Assembly (NCBI RefSeq): GCF_015706575.1
Contig: NW_024037057.1
Coordinates: 2,065,501-2,129,500 of the forward strand
DNA length: 64,000 nt
From: Patiria miniata
Taxonomy: Eukaryota; Echinodermata; Asteroidea; Valvatida; Asterinidae
Reading direction: 5' to 3'
The translations under genes were made by a program, and so were the position numbers. The notes beneath the pieces were generated by a model. The model had not been told where the DNA came from, ran no database searches, and saw only the letters and a program-made list of their open reading frames with translations. Within the stretch, counting starts at the first letter, position 1; each line of letters starts with the position of its first letter. Below are positions 56,401-64,000 of this stretch, piece after piece.

Positions 56401-59400
56401 ATACATGTGACAGCGTCATTGTAGATTTTGAAGGTAGACGTAGGGTAATAAAATCATAACGGAAGGCCTTAGGCCTAACATAAAATTTATTGCAACGCCA
56501 TTTAGTTTGGCGATCTTTAATTTTGAATATGGAGCGGACAGACAGTACTCAACATGGGGTTTGTTGTGTAATTTAACACCTGCATTACTCACCGGAACTG
56601 ATTATCTTAACTTCCCGACAAGCTTAATTGACTCGGTCTTTGAATATTGATCAAGCGGTAATGAATGCGCTACACGCAAAAATATTAAACGGAAGGAAAC
56701 CCCCCTTTTTTTTAGGGGGAGGGGCATATCACTGCTTTACAGGCAAGCATAACGTTGATACATGTATATTTTTTTGCTAATTGATTGAGTTCCAACTAAA
56801 GGGTCGCAGACACGGACAAATGAAACATCTGTTTCTTTTACCACTCCCACTTACAGAGATCGAAGAAGCTTCAATTCTTTGAAAAGTCCCGGTACGAGTT
56901 GAACGGAACTGTGGTTCTTTTGCCGAGTTAGCCGGCTATATACATATATAAAAAGAGAAAAATGTCGTTGAATGCATTATTAATAACAAAACAAGTTGAG
57001 TGACAGTTTTTAGGTCGTGCAACAATTTTGCATACTTTCAAGAAAACTTTGAAATAAAACCATGGTTCGTACCAAATACTCGTTAAAGTATGAGAACAGG
57101 TCAATTATTCATCATTATGGGACAACGGCATGTATTAAACATGTTGTGTAAGTAACATGAAGGACATGATATAGTGTGTGTTTTTCTAACATAAACAAAC
57201 ACAAACAAGAAGAAGAAGGCATTTGATGTAAGAGACTTGAAGAGAGTGGAGACAATGAGATGAAGGAGACCTGAGCGTTCCCGATTAGAACGACAAATGG
57301 ACAAAAACCTGAAGAAATGAGACTAGACGAGATTAGATGAGACCCAAAAAAGAGATTTCGATGGAACAAGACGAGAAATGAGACAAGACATGACAACGCA
57401 GTTGCACCTTTCAGCTTAGAAATACTCACAGTGCCACGGTGATTTTCGCGATGTCTTGTAGATCATCTGGTCCCCAATCATGTAAACACACTACCTGGAA
57501 TTGGCCCTTGACGTACGTACATGAACAATTGTTTGGACAGCGTTTGTTATCTGCAAAATTATTGTAAAACACAATATGAACATCTTTGCGTATTGCATTA
57601 CCACTTTGTTACAAGATGCTCAGTCTGGCGTGCATGTTCTTTTTGTATTTTTTTAAATTTGTTTTAATGCCAACCAAATACCGCACCTAACCTCACCCGC
57701 TGCAGAAAAAGGCGAACGAAATAATTAGGTCAATATTGTATTATTAACCTCTGCGTATTATTTTTTGGGGAAAGACGCGTTTGTAGACATTGGAGTAACG
57801 GTGTTTTGAACGTGCATCTATAAAGAGTGCCCCCCCCCCCACCAAAAAAAAACAAAAAAAACAAAAAAAAACAAACAAACAAACAGACACCCCAACAAAC
57901 AAACTAACAAACGGAACGGCATACTACATCCACTACCTTGAGACTCAAGCCACCTGTACCAAATGGACGGATTATCGTTTTAGAAGAAATATAATACCAA
58001 GATTACCCAATGTGGTCAAGTAGTTTTTGCTGCAGTAGTTTTGCTGCCTATTTTGTGAAGCAACCATCTTTCTTACCTAAAAATCAACCCCTCTATCCAA
58101 CTCAGCCAAATTAACCCAGTTATTCAGCTCATAATATTTAACATGATCAACGCCTTAATGTACACTCGGATTACGACGATTTATTCAAGCGTTGTATAAA
58201 TGGAAATAACGAATAACAAATGAAATGTAAGTATTTGGTTGCACACGGACAACATTCTTGTACATACATGGGGAACCAAAGACGTAACACCTAGGCTAAG
58301 ATGGGATGCATTATAAAAGTCCATTTGTCCTCACCGCATTCTACTTCATCGTCGCCGTGCTCACAGTCAATTTTACCGTCGCAAACATTTTGGAACACAA
58401 TGCATGTTTTTGTTCGGCTGCAGTGGTAATCTGATGGGCAGTACACCTCAGCTGAAGAAAGGAAAACGGGTCACAGCTAAAACTAAAATACGAATGAATT
58501 CAGTTGTGAAAGTAGACTTATGTCTGTGGACAAACACAGGGATGTTTCGGCAAACCATTTTGCTGACATCTGTCAAGTACAGTTACAAGAAGAAGTTACA
58601 TCACGGAACGATGCTTCTGTAGATATTGCGATGTGTACAATTGAAGGTGGTGTTCAATAATACGTGCTTACATTCTAATAGGCCTTCAAATTGTTCATGC
58701 TTAATGTGACTTTACATGACAGGTGATGACGTCATCATGACGTCACCTCAATTGTAAATTGACATCCAGTCTATAACTACCTACCAAGTTACTTAATCAA
58801 ATCAGAAAATTACTTCTGCAGGCATATATATTGGCCGAAAAAAAAATCGCCTTTCATGTGACGTCACATGACATGTGATGACGCTATCATAACGTCACCA
58901 CGATGTCAATTAAATTGTAATCTACAACACATCCCGGTTAAGGTGGATACCAAGTTACAACCAAATTGGACCTACAGTTCTGTAGATATACGCCTTAGAT
59001 AGCAACAAATATGTGGTCTCAGCAGTAGAGTACCAGTCAACAGCAGACAATACATGCCATACAATGTTCACTGGTAACCTGTTTAGGATGCTTCACGGCT
59101 TACCACAATCGTTCTCGTCTTCTCCGTTCAGGCAATCAAGGAATCCATCGCATTTAGCTGATGATACAAGACACGCTCCTTCTTCGCACAGGAATCCAGA
59201 CTCCCCGTCAGTCATGCACCAATCTGCAGGAGAAAAACAAAACACATTTAAAAAGTGAAATCAACGTGTATCTTCGAAAGAGAATAAACAACAACACCTA
59301 TTTTTGCGAAAAATTACGATAATGAGTGGGAGCAATGACGTCTACTCTAAAATTCGTGGCAATGCTCACTGCTTCTGGAAAAGAATCGATTCTGACGAGT

Positions 59401-62400
59401 GAGAAATGATGGGTTGCAGGCAGAATTAATACAACAACGTCTTGGATTTTGATCATTAATCTTAATTGGCTTGTAATCTTAAAAAACAAAATTCAGACTT
59501 CACTGTATAAAGAGATAAACTAAGTCCCACGTTACTGTATTTATATTCAGAACGGTATAAATGAAACTGTTTTTAGTCAAACAACTTTTTTAGGAGGAAT
59601 AGTTAATCCCTTGTGCATATACTTACCTGTTTTAGACTCGCCGTGTTTAATATATGACAAAGTTTTGTTTTGGCAATATCTTAGAGTACAACTTTGTACT
59701 GTTAATTCATTACATCACATCGACGGAAATCAATCTGCTTTTGACTTTCTTACGTTAATGTTTCAATCTGGGTCGTTGTGAAATTATAAAAAAATGCTAT
59801 TGAAATCTGGCATCAACATTATCTCAATCACCTGTCTCTCCAGCTGTTAAATTGACATTGGTCACGTGAAAGTGGAATCCTGTAAACTGGAGGTTAGAGT
59901 CAGTCCGGAATCGGACAGTCAGTCCCATCGAAGCATTGAACACCACGGCGACTATCTTGGTGGTGGTCCCCGTCAGCGTGTAGTCCGCCGGTTCTCCCCC
60001 GGGGAAAGTGAGCCCGCTGACCTGGGCCACATCCTCGCCTGCCTCGGTGGAGAAGTCCAGGACGCGGATCAACGTGGCTGGAGCCAGGCCGCGGGAGGGT
60101 ACGTCCCAGCGGCAGTACAGGCCGGCCGGGTAGGGCTGCGGATAGTCCGGCGACTTGACGATCACAGCGTCGTCGAGAAAGGTCACGGCGTTGGAGTCGC
60201 ATTCCACTGTATAGTGATAAAAGACAAACAAGTATTTCGTAGAGCGCTTGGCAACAAATGATTATCAGAAGCCTTGTTTTGAAGAGTTTCATTCACAATG
60301 TAAAAACTTGTTCTAACATAAAACATACATAGTAAATACAAAGATTTAATGTTAAACCCGCCTGTCCAACCTATGCTGAAAATGCCAGCAATCCTAATGA
60401 TTATTAACTTAATAACGTCATGCTGAATTTGAAATGCGAAAATAGGAGCATGAAGTGGATACGTCCCCACCCCAGCCCATACATCTTTGTAAACACCGAC
60501 AATCGTAGACCACTTATTGTCCCTAATTCCCACACATTGTTAAAATGTTTATCAACAGCTCTCATTGGTTTTGTACACAAGCTTCAATCTTGGAATATCG
60601 GTCAATCGTGGACGTATTCTTTGTGTCCTAGCCTTTTTGACCTAGATCCACGATTGCCGGTGTTTACATACTTACAAAAACACTCATGCAGCAAAGCGTG
60701 ACTTATTACATCTCAGATCCAATGACTCGGTCCGATATTCACGAATTGTCAAAACTATAACTTAATTTCAAACATGACGATTCAGAAACAAATTCACTTG
60801 AACGATACCTTAATAAAACGTATTTAAAGCTTAAAGCCGACAAACGTATGACGATTTCAGTAAAATGATAACAGTAGGCTTAGTCAGTTGGACACAATTT
60901 TGGACAAGATCGTAACCGACTGGTCCAAAGCACCAAAATTGGCAGATATATTGCTATAACCTCAGCGAAGATGTTTAGTGAAGGTGACACCTGACATTCT
61001 TTTGGGAAGGGTGCCTAATTTGCATAAATTGTTAATCCCTACCGTGTATTATATTTACTCCCATATTTCAGTATATTTTTATTTTTTGATTTTTTGAAAA
61101 GTATATTTGGTGATTCCACTTACACGTCCTTACTTTAATATTATGTTTTAAAGCATTTAAGACTGACTGGATAATTATGAGGACAAAATAACGATCCAAA
61201 ATGGCTAATATTATACTCTAAAGTTGCGTGCATTAACTTTGTCTCCAGATATCATCAAGTAGTCTTGCCACAACCTTAGTATTGATAAGCTTCAAATTCA
61301 CCAAGTTTCTTACTGGCACAGTTTTTCGATTAAAACGTCATGATAAATCATGTGAACAATGATAATATTGTGTTATTTAGCCCAGAAAACGAAAACGGGG
61401 AACTTGATCAAGTTCCTAATGTTATCGGCAGGCTTTGCCTAATGTTTAGCACAATTTACGGACACCTCATTTTCCCCCTTTTTGTTTTCACACGATTTCC
61501 CATTTATTTTGTAAGAGTAACTGTGTCAGTCAGTTTCTTTGAGAATTTGAAGCTCATCAATACTGAGGTTTGGCAAGACTACTTGATGAAATATGAGGGA
61601 AAAGGAAATGCTCGCAACTTTAGGGTATATTGGTAGCCATTTGGATCTGTATCATGTCCTCATAATCTTCAAGTCTCCGATATGCTTTAGAAAATGTTAC
61701 TTAAGTAAGGATTTGTAAGTAAAATCCCCAAAACATACTTTTTAAAGAAAATAAACATCTACCCAAATATGGGAATAAATATACTACACAGCAGGGATTA
61801 ACGCTTTATGCAAATTAGGCACCCTACCCAAACGAATTTCTGGTGTCATCCCTTCTAAATATCTTCTCTAGCACCATAGGAATCCATCTGCTAAGTTTGG
61901 TGCTTTGGACCAGTCGGTCACGATTCAAACGGTATGCCACCTGACTAGCTTAACTTTAGCAACTTCAGTAAATCAGGCATGTTTACAATTGAATTTTTTT
62001 TTTTTAAGATTTCAGTTTCAAGGGTTGTGTTTTATGTTACGTAAGTCTGTTACTTACGGTCAGGACATACTCCTTCGCTGTTCTCGCTGACGCAGATAAA
62101 ATCCTTGTAGTCGCACAGCGTTTCCCCTGCTTCACAGGAAACTGTCGACAGAACCGTTTGAAAATATAAAGTTAATAAAATATTTTCTGATTTTTTTTTA
62201 TTTTTTATATCGAATAAACAAGATCTTACCTTGGTCAGGAGTAACGTGTTCAACTCGCAGCGAAAACCCCTGATACTTGTACTTGTTGTCAGAAGAAAAC
62301 ATCAAATACATCGAGTGCTCCATCGAAGCAACCCTCGCCGGGAAGTTTGTGCTGCAATAAAAAAAAATAGATGTTAGGCCAAAAAAAACCAAAAAGTCGG

Positions 62401-63491
62401 TCTCTGGTCAGCGCGCGCGTCGATTGTAATCATGCACGTCGATCTTTTTTTTTTGCCCAAAATGTTCCGCGGTAGCTCCAACAGCGCCCTCTATTTCCGC
62501 ACCTCCTCATTTTTTTTTTTACCAAAGAGCACCAAGGAATGGGAAATTGCACCAAGGCAAATGATCGAAAGCACCAAGGCAAATTATGGAGGACACCAAT
62601 GAACATGAGAACACCAAAAAAGCAAAATAGTACCCCACCTTGTCTGTACAATCCAAGCTGGAAGAAAAAAAAAAGGAAAAAAAAACAAAAAGCCGCGTGG
62701 CCGCGTCAATTCCGGAACTTTGGTATGACCAGAGACCGAATATTTTTTTTTTTGGCCTTAGTATTGATTTGATCACGAATTGGGAGTTAAAAAAACCGCC
62801 CACTGTATATAAGATGAGAACCACTGAAGCCAATAATGCAACATGGTGCTGTAATTGTCCACACATATCAAAGGTCGCTAGCTGATGAACCTTCCTTCCC
62901 CCCGAAAAAAAATATAATAATTACCGATAATTGGGTTTTAGAGAGACATTCCCATTGACTTGTGCACACATTTGTTTTCCAACTTTAAAGACCCCTCATT
63001 CCAATGTTACTTTATACTACCCCACAATTTTCGGTATTTTTTTTTACTAATTCAATCACGAGCAATCGATCTAGCCTATTTTGCGGCGAAACAATTCGGA
63101 CTCTTAAGTAGGGGATATGGATGGAAGCCATTCAAAAATGATCACGACATTTGTTGTTTGTTTATCTCCCTGTTACTTGTGATTTACTTCCGTACACATT
63201 TATGATGAGCTTGTGATGGACACGTCTGCCACAATGGCCCAAAGTGTTAACTTTACCCGCTGAGCTGCAGAATGACGTCCTCCATCGGGGTGAGCCCGTT
63301 GCCGATCCACAGTTTGTCGTAGCCTTGCTCCGTGTCAAAGGTCATGAAAGTCACCATGACACGTTGGTCCCGTGCAGCCTGGATAACGTACGTGCATGCC
63401 ATGTTGTGAGGGTAATTTTGGGGCCAGGCTGGGGACGTGAGTGTGACGGGCGAGGTATCGGTGAGGTTGAAGTGCGCGTCTCCACATGGCC
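52231..63491 (-). CDS. Gene 2: CUB/LDLa/LRR receptor with seven-helix domain, 5' end off-window
   Basis: Thirteen exons chain in one frame into 909 residues plus stop: CUB (two exons), half-LDLa, CUB, LDLa x2, LRR N-cap, four LRR exons, a short juxtamembrane exon, and one exon with all seven helices. TDFACWMP in helix 6 and VLPINSSLNPYLY in helix 7 are signatures of the LGR family (glycoprotein hormone, relaxin and GRL101 receptors). In known members the LRR and LDLa parts bind ligand or tether it and the helices couple to G proteins at the plasma membrane. The ligand here is unknown. The first eleven exons match gene 1 exons 20-30 in length and phase. More CUB/LDLa exons and the signal peptide are expected right of the window. 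Confidence 0.9.
53525..53608 (-). CDS. Gene 2 juxtamembrane LRR exon
   Basis: 84 nt, phase 2-2: LVLVRDIGDDDPLDAKYG then AFSSLPASTKA, a last, degenerate LRR (AF.SLP). Acceptor TTCTGCAG; donor GC|GTAATA, immediately before an in-frame TAA, so splicing here is required. It joins cleanly to VVDDYRLCC. Confidence 0.75.
54022..54096 (-). CDS. Gene 2 LRR exon (pair of gene 1 exon 30)
   Basis: 75 nt, phase 2-2: [17 protein letters not shown] then TGLYNLKTL. Acceptor TTCAACAG, donor GTAAGTG. Confidence 0.88.
54267..54939. mobile_element. Foldback-like element of short CGAAT/ACGGTT motifs
   Basis: The ends are inverted copies, GCCCCAGTCAC and GTGACTGGGGC. The 673-bp interior is a degenerate patchwork of cacggtt, acggat and attcgta motifs and their complements. 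The gene 2 intron is 1,167 bp; the matching gene 1 intron is 479 bp, a difference close to the element's length. Confidence 0.7.
55264..55335 (-). CDS. Gene 2 LRR exon (pair of gene 1 exon 29)
   Basis: 72 nt, phase 2-2: [16 protein letters not shown] then SELQNLEAL. Acceptor GTGACAG, donor GTAAGTG. Confidence 0.9.
55745..55940. repeat. Degenerate TGACTCGAC simple repeat
   Basis: The 6-8 bp phrase (t)gactcgac and its variants recur many times, with inverse copies (cgagtcac) near the right end. Intronic in gene 2 and absent from the matching part of gene 1. Confidence 0.7.
56238..56309 (-). CDS. Gene 2 LRR exon (pair of gene 1 exon 28)
   Basis: 72 nt, phase 2-2: LSVPYNKLRNIPPGAF then YGLGNLTYL. 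Acceptor TTTCAAAG, donor GTGAGTTA. Confidence 0.9.
56855..56935 (-). CDS. Gene 2 LRR exon (pair of gene 1 exon 27)
   Basis: 81 nt, phase 2-2: LRLTRQKNHSSVQLVPGLF then KELKLLRSL. Acceptor TATATAG, donor GTAAGTGG. It keeps the same 27-residue length as its pair. Confidence 0.85.
57430..57550 (-). CDS. Gene 2 LRR N-terminal cysteine cap exon
   Basis: 121 nt, phase 1 in, 2 out: [29 protein letters not shown], then DIAKITVAL. Same boundaries as gene 1 exon 26. Confidence 0.92.
57551..58334. other. Gene 2 intron between LRR cap and LDLa
   Basis: Holds a C-tract then (A)n C (A)n and (CAAA)n tracts at 57831-57905. No exon. Confidence 0.6.
58335..58451 (-). CDS. Gene 2 LDLa exon (pair of gene 1 exon 25)
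   Basis: 117 nt, phase 1-1: [27 protein letters not shown], then GDDEVEC. Six cysteines. Acceptor TTCTTCAG, donor GTGAGGAC. Confidence 0.92.
58690..58960. repeat. Dispersed repeat with two TGACGTCA-type palindrome blocks
   Basis: Reads tgatgacgtcatcatgacgt near 58725 and again as gtgacgtcacatgacatgtg near 58859, with repeated phrases taccaagtta(c) near 58785 and 58950. Possibly related to the 16720 family but not alignable by eye throughout. Confidence 0.45.
59104..59223 (-). CDS. Gene 2 LDLa exon (pair of gene 1 exon 24)
   Basis: 120 nt, phase 1-1: [30 protein letters not shown], then NGEDENDC. Acceptor CCTGCAG, donor GTAAGCCG. Confidence 0.93.
59832..60206 (-). CDS. Gene 2 CUB exon (pair of gene 1 exon 23)
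   Basis: 375 nt, phase 1-1: [35 protein letters not shown], ending FHFHVTNVNLTAGETG. Same length and ends as its pair. Acceptor ACTATACAG, donor GTGATTGAG. Confidence 0.93.
60488..60668. mobile_element. TIR element TGTAAACACCGGCAA, copy 2
   Basis: Starts TGTAAACACCGACAATCGT and ends ACGATTGCCGGTGTTTACA, 181 bp, inverted relative to 48642-48833. Intronic in gene 2, absent from the matching gene 1 intron. Confidence 0.82.
60909..61925. mobile_element. DNA element with about 170-bp inverted ends
   Basis: The left end (atcgtaaccgactggtccaa, later gggtgcctaatttgcataaa, taatccctaccgtg) is mirrored at 61750-61925 (ttggaccagtcggtcacgat, tttatgcaaattaggcaccc). The middle codes nothing I recognise, so it is non-autonomous or dead. 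A related fragment is at 48250-48600. Confidence 0.78.
62058..62141 (-). CDS. Gene 2 half-LDLa exon (pair of gene 1 exon 22)
   Basis: 84 nt, phase 1-1: [16 protein letters not shown] then [11 protein letters not shown]. Four cysteines, no second half, as in gene 1. Acceptor GTCGACAG, donor GTAAGTAA. Confidence 0.87.
62230..62351 (-). CDS. Gene 2 CUB exon, second half (pair of gene 1 exon 21)
   Basis: 122 nt, phase 2 in, 1 out: [18 protein letters not shown] then SSDNKYKYQGFSLRVEH. Acceptor ATTGCAG, donor GTAAGATC. Confidence 0.9.
62377..62758. mobile_element. TIR element with GGCCAAAAAAAA ends
   Basis: The left end ggccaaaaaaaaccaaaaag then tcggtctctggtca is mirrored by tgaccagagaccgaat then tttttttttttggcc. 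TA borders both ends. Inside, caccaaggcaaat repeats. Intronic in gene 2 only. Confidence 0.75.
63257..63491 (-). CDS. Gene 2 CUB exon, first half (pair of gene 1 exon 20)
   Basis: 235 nt, phase 1 in, 2 out: [43 protein letters not shown], to QLSG. Acceptor TTATGCAG, donor GTAAAGTT. First visible exon of gene 2; the phase 1 entry demands at least one more exon upstream. Confidence 0.93.
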
Positions 63492-64000
63492 CTGCATAAT
63501 GGGAAATATATATGTGTGACCCTTCTAAATAATACGGGCTGAACGGCTGATTCTCAGTTTGTGCTGGTTTATTTCTGTTGAGGAACGAAGACAACGTGTT
63601 ACTTGGTCTTCGACCGAAAACAGAATCAAATATACAAAATACAAAAGAATGACTGTACAAAATACTTATGAAATAATCTAGATACTAAATACCAAAAAGG
63701 ATTCATCAATATTTACTCAAGATCCCGCGGTTTGCGCCTAAATTCGGGCAGCGTCCGCCATATTGAATTTTACTGTGAAAACCCAATAAATACAAGATAA
63801 TTAATCCAATCTTATATAATAATGAAGAAATGAACTGCTGAATTCCTTCTACAATATCGAAATATCTATCACTCTTACGATAAGATAATTAAATGAATTC
63901 TTGATTACATGAAAAATCACAAGTCAATCAATATCCTGAAATAATCGAATATGCTTCCAAAATCAACTAAAATGACCTAAGAGCAATCTAAATCTACTCA
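63492..64000. other. Partial gene 2 intron at the right edge
   Basis: AT-rich, no exon or clear repeat seen. Confidence 0.5.

Overview
This is animal nuclear DNA: intron-rich, AT-rich and full of transposon fossils, with coding sequence packed into short GC-richer exons on the minus strand. The encoded proteins belong to the invertebrate LDLa/LRR G protein-coupled receptors (type C LGRs; Lymnaea GRL101 and the relaxin receptors are relatives). The foldback elements recall the TU elements of sea urchins, so a marine invertebrate, perhaps an echinoderm, is my best but weakly supported guess.

Two paralogous receptor genes lie head to tail, both read right to left. Gene 2 (52231-63491, continuing past the right edge) shows its 3' half: CUB, half-LDLa, CUB, two LDLa, LRR N-cap, leucine-rich repeats, and one exon for the whole seven-helix domain and tail. 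Gene 1 (38-44785, continuing past the left edge) shows the other end: signal peptide, nine CUB domains, thirteen LDLa-derived modules, LRR N-cap and four LRR exons. Its seven-helix exon should lie just off the left edge. The last eleven exons of gene 1 match the first eleven of gene 2 one for one in length and phase. Every exon boundary listed was placed by eye from GT/AG sites and checked for phase. The chains stay in frame: about 1,774 residues for gene 1 and 909 residues plus stop for gene 2.

The extracellular part is exon-modular. Each LDLa and most CUB domains are one phase 1-1 exon, LRR exons are phase 2-2, and the LRR N-cap exon makes the 1-to-2 switch. Order along gene 1 is roughly a repeated CUB-LDLa-LDLa cassette. 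Some modules have decayed: one LDLa has lost exactly the cysteines that pair as C2-C5, and a half-LDLa with four cysteines is almost identical in both genes.

Introns and the 7.4 kb spacer hold the rest. There is a young Ty3/gypsy LTR retrotransposon (32519-41562, plus strand, in intron 2 of gene 1, inside an older repeat). There are three foldback-like elements (29131-30744, 9780-10715, 54267-54939), at least eight short terminal-inverted-repeat elements, and a 175-bp minisatellite with a two-unit higher-order period (about 13960-14940). I also see several dispersed repeat families and tRNA-like fragments. I see no bacterial, CRISPR or structural RNA genes.
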